DNA from: JBCCZC01 sp039188505
GTDB lineage: Bacteria; Pseudomonadota; Gammaproteobacteria; Xanthomonadales; SZUA-38
Direction: 5' to 3'
Assembly: GCA_039188505.1 (NCBI GenBank)
Contig: JBCCZC010000176.1
Location: forward strand, 1-10,974
DNA length: 10,974 bases
Notes under the pieces: model-generated
Seen by the model: the letters and a program-made list of their open reading frames with translations, nothing else
The model's database searches: none
Told to the model about the DNA's origin: nothing
Part shown: piece by piece, positions 1 through 6,456 of the stretch
How the letters are laid out: every line of letters starts with the position of its first letter
How positions within the stretch are numbered: position 1 is the first letter of the stretch
Program-made: the position numbers and the translations under genes

Positions 1-341
1 GATGCGACCACACGACTCGCCTCCTCGTCACCGACGCTCCAGGCGCGGATCGCACGCTCGAGTGCCGGCGGATTCATGAACGCTCGGCGCATCAGCGCGG
101 CAAGCTGACCGTCCTCGAGCGCGTCGATGTCGACGATCACCTGGCGGGTCGTACTTTCCCGCCAGTGGGCCAGTAGCCGCACGTGGAAGTCCTTCAGGTT
201 CTTGAAGTGCCAGTAGAAGCTACCCCGCGATACGCCCTTGGCGGTCGCCAGGACGTCTGCCTTCAGCGCCCCGTGCCCGTGCTCGGCCAGCATCGTGAGG
301 CCGAAGTCCAGCCAGTCGGTCGGCGTCAGCCGTTCACTCAT
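1..341 (-). CDS. TetR/AcrR-family transcriptional repressor, 3' end cut by the window
   Basis: The minus strand from the ATG at 341-339 stays open to the window edge (113 codons). The N-terminus is a TetR helix-turn-helix: the segment around residues 25-50 reads ADVLATAKGVSRGSFYWHF, which matches the family pattern of an alpha-helix, a Gly-Val-Ser turn and the recognition helix ending in Y-x-H-F. The rest visible is the start of the ligand-binding helical domain, which is variable and does not reveal the inducer. Translation starts only 8 nt from an operator-like repeat and I see no clear ribosome binding site, so the mRNA may have a very short leader. It is divergent from the small membrane protein gene at 422, with two matching inverted repeats in between, so it most likely represses that gene and itself. 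The family assignment is secure; the ligand is unknown. Confidence 0.9.
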   Translation of the reverse strand, partial: MSERLTPTDWLDFGLTMLAEHGHGALKADVLATAKGVSRGSFYWHFKNLKDFHVRLLAHWRESTTRQVIVDIDALEDGQLAALMRRAFMNPPALERAIRAWSVGDEEASRVVA

Positions 342-348
342 GGGCTAG

Positions 349-368
349 ACCATACAGCAGTGTATTGA
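349..368. promoter_or_regulatory. Operator-like inverted repeat 1 (half-degenerate)
   Basis: Left arm ACCATACA, 4-nt spacer, right arm TGTATTGA. The left arm is identical to that of repeat 2, and the right arm matches in its first five bases. It lies 8 nt upstream of the tetR start codon and overlaps the -35 box of the promoter reading the other way, so binding here would block both genes. The likely ligand is the adjacent TetR-family protein (inference from position and symmetry). Confidence 0.65.
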
Positions 369-393
369 CATTGCCCAGCCGTGCTCGCATGAT
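365..393 (+). promoter_or_regulatory. Sigma-70 type promoter for the small membrane protein gene
   Basis: A perfect -35 TTGACA at 365-370 is followed, after 17 bp, by CATGAT at 388-393 (four of six matches to TATAAT). The predicted transcript start is near 400, giving a leader of about 22 nt before the ATG at 422. The -35 box overlaps operator repeat 1, and operator repeat 2 covers the start site, which is a typical repressible arrangement. Confidence 0.65.
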
Positions 394-394
394 A

Positions 395-414
395 ACCATA
401 CACAACTGTATGGT
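395..414. promoter_or_regulatory. Operator-like inverted repeat 2 (perfect 8-bp arms)
   Basis: ACCATACA, 4-nt spacer CAAC, TGTATGGT: the arms are perfect reverse complements. It lies just downstream of the -10 box and its centre is 46 bp from that of repeat 1. The symmetry, the repeat of the same arm twice and the position next to a TetR-family gene make it the best candidate for the repressor's main site. Confidence 0.75.
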
Positions 415-421
415 GAGTGCC

Positions 422-775
422 ATGGAATTTGGACTTCTAATTGCTGCCGGCTGCCTCGGCATCTTCATCGCGACCATCCACGGCTACCTCGGTCAGACCC
501 TGCTGCTTAATCAGACGTCTCTGCGAACCGAGACCGCGAACCGCATGCTGTTTGCCGTTTTTCACCTGTCAACGTTGTACTGGCTGGCCGGGGGCATGCT
601 GCTGCTATGGCTCGCCTTCGCCGACGACGCCCGGCTGTCGCAATGGGGCGGTGGCCTTGTCGCCGCCACCTACCTTGCCGCTGCCGCGGCCAACTGCTGG
701 GCTTCACGGGGCAGGCACTTCGGCTGGATGCTGCTGACCGGCACGGCCGTGCTCACACTGGTGGCCATCTGGTAG
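422..775 (+). CDS. Small four-helix integral membrane protein, function unknown
   Basis: A 117-residue protein with four hydrophobic segments, roughly residues 4-22, 43-67, 75-93 and 100-117; the last ends at the C-terminus. Polar loops include the Q-T-x-L-R-x-E-T region (31-39) and an Asp-Asp-Ala-Arg loop near 68-71. His20 and His48 lie inside or at the edge of helices 1 and 2. I do not recognise a named family. The start at 422 is chosen because GGTGAG lies 5 nt before it; an in-frame ATG at 410 would lie within the operator and earlier ones would precede the predicted transcript start. It is divergent from a TetR repressor and controlled by a promoter wrapped in two operators, so it is probably induced by a small molecule. 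A role in efflux or membrane stress is possible but not shown. Confidence 0.8.
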   Translation: MEFGLLIAAGCLGIFIATIHGYLGQTLLLNQTSLRTETANRMLFAVFHLSTLYWLAGGMLLLWLAFADDARLSQWGGGLVAATYLAAAAANCWASRGRHFGWMLLTGTAVLTLVAIW

Positions 776-827
776 CGTGTTGTCCTCCGGCGCGTAGCGC
801 TGGCGCTCCGCAGCCGCCGCCCGTTTC

Positions 828-864
828 GATCGCGAGGGCATCGAGCAGGAAGAGAATCGCGATC
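828..864. repeat. Inverted repeat upstream of the transpeptidase gene
   Basis: GATCGCGA at 828-835 and its perfect reverse complement at 857-864, separated by 21 bp, lie about 110 bp upstream of the ggt start. It could be a regulator site or a weak hairpin, but the arms are short and this GC-rich sequence offers many chance matches. The rest of 776-960 holds no ORF or promoter that I can defend. Confidence 0.25.
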
Positions 865-960
865 CCGGTGGGTCGACAGACCCGGGTAGTCACTCACTCA
901 TACGCCGAAGACATTTCCCGGACTAGACTTCCCGCCCGATTTCAAAGGGTTCCGCCTGTC

Positions 961-965
961 AGGAG
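961..965 (+). promoter_or_regulatory. Ribosome binding site of ggt
   Basis: AGGAG lies 5 nt before the ATG at 971 and fixes the start codon of the transpeptidase gene. Confidence 0.75.
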
Positions 966-970
966 ATGAG

Positions 971-2623
971 ATGCGTCGACTCACCGTGCTGCTTGTCCTT
1001 TTCGCGTGGCTGCCTGCCGCAATGACGACACCTGTCACGAGCCCGGCAACCGATTCGGGTCGTTCCACGGTCTACGCGCCGCGTGGCGCCGTGGCTACCA
1101 GCCAGCCGCTCGCGACGGGGGCGGCGCTTCAGGTGCTGCAGAACGGCGGGAATGCCATCGACGCCGCCGTGGTCGCCGCGGCCGTTCTCAATGTCACCGA
1201 GCCGCATATGACGGGCATGGGCGGCGACATGTTCGCCATCCTGTGGTCCGCCAGGGAGCAGCGCCTTGTCGGCCTCGACGCGAGCGGCAAGTCGGGTTCC
1301 AAGGTGGACGCCGACGCGCTGGTCGCCGCGGGCGAGGACGATGTGCCGGGAACCGGCGCACGTGCCGTCACGGTCCCGGGGGCGCTGTCCGGCTGGACGG
1401 CACTCCTCGAGCGCCACGGGACGCTGAGCCTGGCCGAGGCCCTGGCGCCGGCGATCCGCATCGCCGAAGAGGGCTTCCCGGTGACGCCGATCATCGCCCA
1501 GGACTGGGCGGGCACGGTGGACGGGCTACGGGGCAACGCAGGCGCCGCAGCGACGTTTCTCATCGATGGCGAGGCACCCAGGGCGGGGCAGTGGTTCCGG
1601 AATCCGGACCTGGCCCGGACGTTCCGGACGGTCGCCGAAGCCGGGCCCGACGCGTTCTACGGCGGCGAGCTCGGCCAGCGAATCATTGCCGGTCTCGATG
1701 AGCTGGGCGGCTACCTCACGCTCGACGATCTGAAGAATCATGAACATCGCTGGGTCGATCCGATCAGCGTGACCTACAAGGGCTACACGCTCCACGAGCT
1801 GCCGCCCGCAGGGCAGGGCATCGCGGCCCTGCAGATGCTCAAGATGCTGGAGGGGTTCGATCTCAAGGCCATGGGCCACAATTCAGCGGACTATCTACAT
1901 ACGCTGATCGAAGCCAAGAAGCTCGCCCACGCGGACCTGGCGCGCTACGTGGCGGACCCGGACCACATGGACGTCCAGCCGGCCGCTATGCTGGACCGCG
2001 CCTACCTGCGTGGCCGCGGCGAGCTGATCGATGGGGCCGTTGCCGCAGACCGTCCGGATCCGGGCGAGCTCGCCACGCATTCCGACACCATCTACCTCAG
2101 CGTCGCTGATGCCGAGGGCAACATGGTCTCGTTCATCAACTCGATCTACAGCTATTTCGGATCCCGGGTCGTGGTGCCCGGCACCGGGCTTGTCCTGCAG
2201 AATCGCGGTGCGGGCTTCACCCTCGAAGCCGGTCATCCCAATAGGCTGGCACCCAACAAGCGCCCGCTGCACACGATCATTCCGGCCTTTGTCACCCGCG
2301 ACGGCCAGCCGTGGCTCGCCTACGGCGTCATGGGCGGATCGATGCAGCCGCAGGGGCACGTGCAGGTGCTGCTCAACCTGGTCGAGTTCGGCATGGACCT
2401 GCAGGAGTCGATCGACGCCGCTCGTTTCCGCCACCTGAGCGGCTTGCGGGTCGCGATCGAGAACCTCGATCCGGCCGTGGCGGCCGCGCTGGAGGCGCGG
2501 GGGCACGAACTCGCCGATCCCGAGCCGATCGCGTTCGGCGGCGGACAGGCCGTGCTGCGTCTGGAGCGCGGCTGGGCGGCCGGCTCCGACCCGCGCAAGG
2601 ACGGCATGGCGGCCGGCCACTAG
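971..2623 (+). CDS. ggt: Exported gamma-glutamyltransferase family protein (YwrD-like subgroup)
   Basis: A 550-residue Ntn-hydrolase of the gamma-glutamyltranspeptidase family, the usual length. Residues 1-20 form a Sec signal peptide (two Arg, then a hydrophobic stretch), so it acts in the periplasm. The family's N-terminal block (GNAIDAAVVAA, 60-70; TGMGGDMF, 81-88) is present. Thr373, in SDTIYLSVADAEGN, is the predicted autocleavage site and nucleophile, giving subunits of about 350 and 178 residues. A Gly-Gly oxyanion motif (MGGS, 454-457) and the C-terminal SDPRKDG signature follow. Typical enzymes cleave the gamma-glutamyl bond of glutathione and transfer or hydrolyse it. Here the usual Arg of the LDFRE motif, which binds the glutamyl carboxylate, is replaced (LDASGK, 102-107), and the Ser-Ser pair of the lid region reads Leu-His-Thr (433-435). 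This resembles the YwrD-like subgroup, whose substrate is less certain. It stands alone on the plus strand. Confidence 0.92.
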   Translation: MRRLTVLLVLFAWLPAAMTTPVTSPATDSGRSTVYAPRGAVATSQPLATGAALQVLQNGGNAIDAAVVAAAVLNVTEPHMTGMGGDMFAILWSAREQRLVGLDASGKSGSKVDADALVAAGEDDVPGTGARAVTVPGALSGWTALLERHGTLSLAEALAPAIRIAEEGFPVTPIIAQDWAGTVDGLRGNAGAAATFLIDGEAPRAGQWFRNPDLARTFRTVAEAGPDAFYGGELGQRIIAGLDELGGYLTLDDLKNHEHRWVDPISVTYKGYTLHELPPAGQGIAALQMLKMLEGFDLKAMGHNSADYLHTLIEAKKLAHADLARYVADPDHMDVQPAAMLDRAYLRGRGELIDGAVAADRPDPGELATHSDTIYLSVADAEGNMVSFINSIYSYFGSRVVVPGTGLVLQNRGAGFTLEAGHPNRLAPNKRPLHTIIPAFVTRDGQPWLAYGVMGGSMQPQGHVQVLLNLVEFGMDLQESIDAARFRHLSGLRVAIENLDPAVAAALEARGHELADPEPIAFGGGQAVLRLERGWAAGSDPRKDGMAAGH

Positions 2624-2633
2624 CCCGAGTATT

Positions 2634-2838
2634 GCGTCAGTTGCCGGACTTCTCGCTGTCTCTGGCGAGTGCAGCTTGTTCGATCGGCCGAAATCCCTAG
2701 CGCCGCCATCGTCGCGAGTGCGGTTTTCGCGCAGCGAAAGAAGCGCTTGTGACAGGGGCGATCAGCGCGTGGTGGCTAGGGGTTGAGGTTGATCGTGCGA
2801 GATGCGCCGTCAGAGGCAGCGAGAAACCGGCAGCGTCA
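2634..2838 (+). repeat. Long imperfect palindrome, probable structured RNA or MITE-like element
   Basis: Arms 2640-2701 and 2775-2834 pair over nearly their whole length. They include an 18-bp uninterrupted run (2650-2667 with 2808-2825) and a 7-bp run around CCCTAGC. Inside lie a second 8-bp stem (2714-2721 with 2743-2750) and an apical hairpin TTTCGC-GCA-GCGAAA (2725-2739), so the whole element folds into one rod. In the outer arms I count about 46 Watson-Crick pairs and nine G-U pairs on the plus strand, against one A-C mismatch; the inner stem adds three more G-U pairs. The six bases GCGTCA occur at both edges (2634-2639 and 2833-2838), which would fit a target-site duplication. It begins 17 nt after the ggt stop, so it would sit in the ggt 3' UTR. 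No protein is encoded and no U-tract follows, so it is not an ordinary intrinsic terminator. Only one copy is in this window. Confidence 0.6.
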
Positions 2839-3044
2839 CATCGTGTAAGTGTCTAATATATCCGATTCGCAGCGTAAGCATCTGATCCAAAGATTAAATT
2901 CCAAAGGTCTTGCGAGACTGATGCAATATTCGGGGTAACGCTGGCAATTCGTCATTCGCCAGGCCCCCTGGATTTGTCGGGCGGTGCAGCTGCCGAGCCG
3001 GGATCGCGGCGTCTCGCCGCGTCGTTGCCAGGCCCGGCGAGGAC
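2839..3044. other. Intergenic stretch between convergent genes: AT-richer tract and small hairpins
   Basis: No credible gene. Bases 2839-2940 are visibly AT-richer than anything else in the window and contain a CCAAAG direct repeat (2887-2892 and 2901-2906). Closer to the DUF47 gene lie three short hairpins: 2941-2962 (CTGGC/GCCAG), 2961-2973 (CCAGG/CCTGG) and 3005-3021 (CGCGGCG, loop TCT, CGCCGCG). None has a T-run on the minus strand, so factor-independent termination of the phosphate operon is not shown; they may stabilise the 3' end of its mRNA. Confidence 0.5.
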
Positions 3045-3695
3045 TCAGACCACCGACTTCATGGCGATCAGATCGATCCCGTAGGCCACGTCCTGGGCCT
3101 TGTCCGAGACGTTGGACATGGCGCGAAGTGCGCGCTGCAGCTGGGTCTTTTGCGACAGCTCCAGGTCGGACTTGAAGATCCTGCGGGTCATCTTCCATTC
3201 CATCTTGTCGATCCTGGACTCCGCGAGATAGATGGCTTCGAGCTGCTCGCGGATGCGCTTGATCTTGCCCTTGGGCTTGAAATAGACCGTCAGCGCATCG
3301 TGCACCATCCGCGCGGCCTCCAGGCTGAGGTCCATCATTGCGACGAAGCCGTCGCGGTACTCCGCCGGCACGTCCGGAATCTGGGTCGCGAAGAACTCCC
3401 AGACGTCCTCGCACTTGTTGGCAACGTCGTCCACTGACTGGATCAGCCGGAACAGGTCCTCCCGGATCTGGGGCAGGTAGGCCCCTTCGTAAAGGGCGTT
3501 GCGGATCTCGCGGCGGAGCTCATCCGCCTCGGTCTCCAGCCGGCCAACCGTGTCGTGGTAGCCCTTCGCTGCGTCCGTCTCAGCCCGGACCCAGTGGCAG
3601 GTGGCCGCCGTCGCCGCCTCGGCGCACGCCAGCATCTTGTCCGCGTGCGCAAGGCAGAGCCTGACGACGGGTTTTTCCTTCTTGAAGATGATCAT
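3045..3695 (-). CDS. DUF47 family PhoU-like protein, Pit accessory protein
   Basis: A 216-residue all-helical protein of the DUF47/TIGR00153 family, the PhoU-superfamily partner usually encoded beside Pit transporters. Both family acidic motifs are seen: LETEADEL (53-60), matching E-x-x-A-D, and SVDDVANKCED (87-97), matching the D-D-x-A-D-x-x-E-D pattern. In PhoU relatives these bind metal ions on a helical bundle. It has no signal peptide or membrane helix and is cytoplasmic. GAGGAT lies 5 nt before the ATG and supports the start. It is the last gene of the phosphate locus, 104 nt after pit; in many genomes the DUF47 gene precedes pit, so this order is reversed. It probably gates or stabilises Pit (known association, mechanism inferred). 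Confidence 0.9.
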   Translation of the reverse strand: MIIFKKEKPVVRLCLAHADKMLACAEAATAATCHWVRAETDAAKGYHDTVGRLETEADELRREIRNALYEGAYLPQIREDLFRLIQSVDDVANKCEDVWEFFATQIPDVPAEYRDGFVAMMDLSLEAARMVHDALTVYFKPKGKIKRIREQLEAIYLAESRIDKMEWKMTRRIFKSDLELSQKTQLQRALRAMSNVSDKAQDVAYGIDLIAMKSVV

Positions 3696-3799
3696 GATCT
3701 ATCCTCGCTTCTGCCCGCTCGCGCCGCCCCGCCGCCCCGTTGTCGCATCACCCGCATCCTTATCTCCATTCCATCATCTCCGGTCCCGCACGCGATGAT

Positions 3800-4858
3800 T
3801 CAGATCACCCCTCGCCACCGGATCGCCGCCAGCGATCGATAGACGAGTGCGGCGAAGATCGCGGCCGCGGTCGGCGCCAGGATCCAGCCGCTGACGATCG
3901 TGACGACCTTTCGGCGACTGACCGCAGCGGCTCCACCGGTAAGCCCCACGCCGACAACAGCGCCGACGATGGCCTGGGATGTCGATACCGGGATGCCGAG
4001 AGCCGAGAACAGGTGCACCCCGGCCGCAGCCGAGATCTGGGCCGCGAACGCGCCGGTCAGATCGAGCTGGGTGATGTCCCGGCCCACCGTCATCGTGACC
4101 CGTTCCCCGAAGGTCAGCGCCCCCGTGGCCATGGCCACGCCGCCGAGGAGCGCCAGCCAGATGCCGTGATCCGGAAACTTGTTGAGCAGCGGGCCGATGG
4201 CGTTGCCGACGTCGTTGGCTCCCAGGGAGAAGGACACGTAGCAGATCGAGATGATCACGAGTACCGACAGCACGTTCGCCCAGACCAGGCCCTTCGCGTT
4301 GCGCAGGGCGACGCAGAGCAGGCTGTATACGGTGAATGCCAGGACGGCTGTCAGCAGGGGGCTGATCATCCAGGCGCCGACGATCTTTCCGAGCACAGCG
4401 AGCTTGAAGTACCCCGCCTGCATGCCGACGATGCCCAGACCGGAACCGGCGACCCCGCCCACGATCGCCTGGGATGTCGAGACCGGAACCCGGAAGAAGG
4501 TCGCGAGCGTCACGAAGAAGCCGGCTGACAGGAGCGCGACCAGGATGCCGAGATCCGGCAGGCGATCTTCGGGGAAGTACGCCTGTTTCAGTTCCGGTGG
4601 GGCCGGTTCCTGGTTCTCGATCTCATAGGCCTCTTCCGAGGTAATGACGATGCCCTTGCCCACCGTCTTCATGACGTGGTGCCCGTGGATCATGCCGCCG
4701 AGGGTGACGAAGACGCCCATGAGGATGGCCGCCTTGCGATAGGAGATGACGCCCGAGCCCACGGCGGTGCCAACACAGTTGGCCGCATCGTTGGCGCCGA
4801 TGTTCCAACCGACGTAGAAGCCGGCCAGGGGCAGGATGATGAGGAGCAGGAGTTCCAC
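3800..4858 (-). CDS. pit: PiT-family inorganic phosphate transporter
   Basis: A 352-residue polytopic membrane protein with the two PiT signatures: GANDAAN at 21-27 and GANDVGN at 213-219. The two-fold internal repeat is also clear in PVSTSQAIVG (125-134 and 290-299), one copy per half. About ten hydrophobic segments are visible. An acidic soluble loop (about 74-100) separates the second and third. The length is at the short, single-core end of the family, without the long central insert of eukaryotic members. PiT proteins carry phosphate, or a metal-phosphate complex, across the inner membrane with H+ or Na+. The start is a GTG at 4858-4856; an in-frame stop lies 12 nt upstream and no strong ribosome binding site is present, so translation may be weak. 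It lies between two DUF47-type genes, downstream of the Pst genes on the same strand, 123 nt after the previous stop. Confidence 0.94.
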   Translation of the reverse strand: MELLLLIILPLAGFYVGWNIGANDAANCVGTAVGSGVISYRKAAILMGVFVTLGGMIHGHHVMKTVGKGIVITSEEAYEIENQEPAPPELKQAYFPEDRLPDLGILVALLSAGFFVTLATFFRVPVSTSQAIVGGVAGSGLGIVGMQAGYFKLAVLGKIVGAWMISPLLTAVLAFTVYSLLCVALRNAKGLVWANVLSVLVIISICYVSFSLGANDVGNAIGPLLNKFPDHGIWLALLGGVAMATGALTFGERVTMTVGRDITQLDLTGAFAAQISAAAGVHLFSALGIPVSTSQAIVGAVVGVGLTGGAAAVSRRKVVTIVSGWILAPTAAAIFAALVYRSLAAIRWRGVI

Positions 4859-4940
4859 GGAGCAGTCTCACGTACGCAGCCCGACTCTTCCACCATCGAT
4901 CCAGCCGAGCCTTGATCCTGCGCAAGTCAGATGGACGTCA

Positions 4941-4976
4941 CTGCCCGAATTCAGGGCAGGAGCCCCGGCCGAGGCT
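4941..4976 (-). other. Two adjacent stem-loops between the DUF47-like gene and pit
   Basis: CTGCCC (4941-4946) pairs with GGGCAG (4954-4959) over a 7-nt loop, and 4961-4976 is a 16-bp palindrome with one mismatched pair. They sit just after the upstream gene's stop in the 123-nt gap before pit. No T-run follows on the minus strand, so they are not clear terminators; they may be RNA-processing or stabilising structures that lower pit expression relative to pst. Confidence 0.35.
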
Positions 4977-4981
4977 TCCGA

Positions 4982-5644
4982 TCAGGTGTTGATGAGCAGC
5001 TCGAGCTGACGCGCGGCGGCATCCGCTGATCGTCCGACCGCATTGACGGCGGCCAGCGCGTCGTAAAGGCGACCGGCCGTGACGGGGTCCAGCGACGACT
5101 CCTTCGCTCGCAGGGATCGCCGCGCCTGCCAGAAGCGATCATCGGCGTTGACCTCCAGCGTCTCGAGTCGTGTGATCATGCCGAGCGCGAGGTCGAGTTC
5201 GCTACCGCGAAATCCGGCGGTGAAGAGATCGCCCAGCTCATCGATGCTTTCCTTGAGCTGAGCGACCACGGCGAGGTTTGCTTCCACGACGCTTCGAAGC
5301 TCACTCGCGATCGGTGCGAGGTCGTCCACCGGGCGCAGCGCCAGTTGACGGGCGGCCTCGCGCGCCCGCAAAGCGACGTCGAGCTGGTCGTCGATGAGCA
5401 CGCGCAGTGCCGGGCGGGAGATCGGCAGGAAGACCCGGCGGGTCACATGTTGACGCAGCTCGCTTCGGAGCTCGCGCGCGGCCGCCACCGCGGCGTCCAT
5501 CTCCGCGAGAAGCGTCTCGCGCGCCTCGTCGTCCTTGAGATCGAGAAGCTTCAGGAGCAGATGGGCGCAGGCCGCGCACCGCTCGACGTGTAGCTCGATG
5601 GCCGGTACGGGCGACCTGGCGAAGCCGGTGAGTAACTCTTTCAT
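4982..5644 (-). CDS. Divergent DUF47/PhoU-superfamily protein
   Basis: A 220-residue, almost wholly helical cytoplasmic protein. The block VFLPISRPALRVLIDDQLDVA (71-91) fits the DUF47 pattern of F-x-x-P-I-x-R-x-x-(I/L)-x-x-L-(I/D)-D, and the second half has LETLEVNADD (160-169), like the repeat's E-x-x-A-D helix. The first E-x-x-A-D motif is lost (MDAAVAAAREL, 49-59), so one metal site may be absent. A Cys-Ala-Ala-Cys pair (23-26) near the N-terminus is not usual in the family. GGAGGT with 6-nt spacing sets the ATG at 5644; a longer reading frame upstream overlaps pstB and lacks support. It follows pstB1 by 20 nt, so it is co-transcribed, and precedes pit. A regulatory or coupling role between Pst and Pit is inferred. 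Membership is likely, given weak motifs plus context. Confidence 0.78.
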   Translation of the reverse strand: MKELLTGFARSPVPAIELHVERCAACAHLLLKLLDLKDDEARETLLAEMDAAVAAARELRSELRQHVTRRVFLPISRPALRVLIDDQLDVALRAREAARQLALRPVDDLAPIASELRSVVEANLAVVAQLKESIDELGDLFTAGFRGSELDLALGMITRLETLEVNADDRFWQARRSLRAKESSLDPVTAGRLYDALAAVNAVGRSADAAARQLELLINT

Positions 5645-5664
5645 CCACGAACCTCCGGAGCGGG

Positions 5665-6456
5665 TCAGCCGTACCGACCCTCGATGTAGTTCTCGGTGCG
5701 CTCGTCCTGGGGCGTCACGAACATCGTTTCGGTGTCGCTGTGTTCGATCACCTCGCCCAGGAGCATGAAGATACACTCGTCGCTGGCGCGACGCGCCTGC
5801 GCCATGTTGTGCGTCACGATCAGGATGGAGTATTCGCCGCGAAGCTGCCAGAGCAATTCCTCGACCGCCTCGGTGCCCTTCGGGTCCAGGGCGGAGCAGG
5901 GCTCGTCCATGAGCAGGACGCGCGGCTTGACCGGTAGCAGGCGGGCGATGCAGAGCTTCTGCTGCTCCTCGAGCGACAGGCCCGTCGCCTTCTCGTGGAG
6001 TCGATCCTTGACCTGATCCCAGAGCAGGACCTGGCGCAGCGCACTCTCGACCACGTCATCCTGTTCGCTCTTCGATGCCTTGCTCGAGAAGCCGTGCACG
6101 TCATAGCCGAAGAGCACGTTGTCCCGAATGGAGATCGGCAGCGGGTTGGGGCGCTGGAAGACCATCCCAACCTGCTTGCGCACCTGCACCAGCTCGACGT
6201 CGTCGGCGTAGATGTTCTGGCCGTAGACGTTGATCTCGCCGGTGATGCGCACGTAGCCGAGGCGCTCGTTGATCCGGTTGACGCTGCGCAGGTAGGTGCT
6301 CTTGCCGCAACCCGAGGGGCCGATCATGGCCGTGATGATGCCCGGCTTGATCTCGAGATTGACGTCGAAGAGCGCCTGGAAGGTCCCGTACCAGAGGTTC
6401 AGGTCCTTCGTCGAAATCGCCGCATCGGTTTGCATGTCGGTCGCCGGGTTAGCCAA
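5665..6456 (-). CDS. pstB: Phosphate ABC transporter ATPase PstB, copy 1 (degenerate signature motif)
   Basis: A 263-residue ABC ATPase, the usual PstB length. Present: aromatic A-loop Tyr23, Walker A GPSGCGKST (46-54), Q-loop VFQRPNP with Gln101, Walker B LLMDEP with catalytic Glu185, D-loop SALDP, and switch His216 in VTHNMAQ. The C-terminal PstB ending (ENYIEGRYG) is also intact. The signature motif, normally LSGGQQQR, reads LSLEEQQK (160-167): both glycines that grip the gamma-phosphate of the partner's ATP are gone, replaced by Leu and Glu. The start is a TTG at 6456, backed by GGAGG 6 nt upstream; it overlaps the end of the preceding pstB by 8 nt. An ATG seven codons later has no good ribosome binding site. 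It would pair with the other PstB, which retains LSGGQ, so the two are likely an obligate heterodimer under PstC/PstA on the cytoplasmic side. Confidence 0.95.
   Translation of the reverse strand: MANPATDMQTDAAISTKDLNLWYGTFQALFDVNLEIKPGIITAMIGPSGCGKSTYLRSVNRINERLGYVRITGEINVYGQNIYADDVELVQVRKQVGMVFQRPNPLPISIRDNVLFGYDVHGFSSKASKSEQDDVVESALRQVLLWDQVKDRLHEKATGLSLEEQQKLCIARLLPVKPRVLLMDEPCSALDPKGTEAVEELLWQLRGEYSILIVTHNMAQARRASDECIFMLLGEVIEHSDTETMFVTPQDERTENYIEGRYG

Noticed and set aside
870..930. Possible sigma-70 promoter for ggt with TAGACT at 924-929
   Set aside because: No acceptable -35 box lies 16-18 bp upstream.
3005..3021. GC-rich hairpin as terminator of the phosphate operon
   Set aside because: A perfect 7-bp stem with a 3-nt loop, but there is no T-run after it on the minus strand; kept only as part of the intergenic description.
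2836..3414. Minus-strand open frame running through the end of the DUF47 gene into the intergenic region
   Set aside because: It is out of frame with the DUF47 gene, rich in Arg/Gly/Asp and lacks homology or a ribosome binding site; the in-frame DUF47 protein explains this DNA.
3960..4490. Near-identical stretches around 3968-3985 and 4467-4484 that look like a direct DNA repeat
   Set aside because: They encode the two PVSTSQAIVG copies, the normal internal duplication of the PiT family.
3740..4528. Plus-strand open frame of 262 codons opposite pit
   Set aside because: Its product is a charged, repetitive shadow of the pit codons with no recognisable domain.
5645..5776. 44-codon N-terminal extension of the DUF47-like gene
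   Set aside because: It overlaps the 3' end of pstB copy 1, has an Arg-rich shadow composition, and a strong GGAGGT stands before the internal ATG at 5644.
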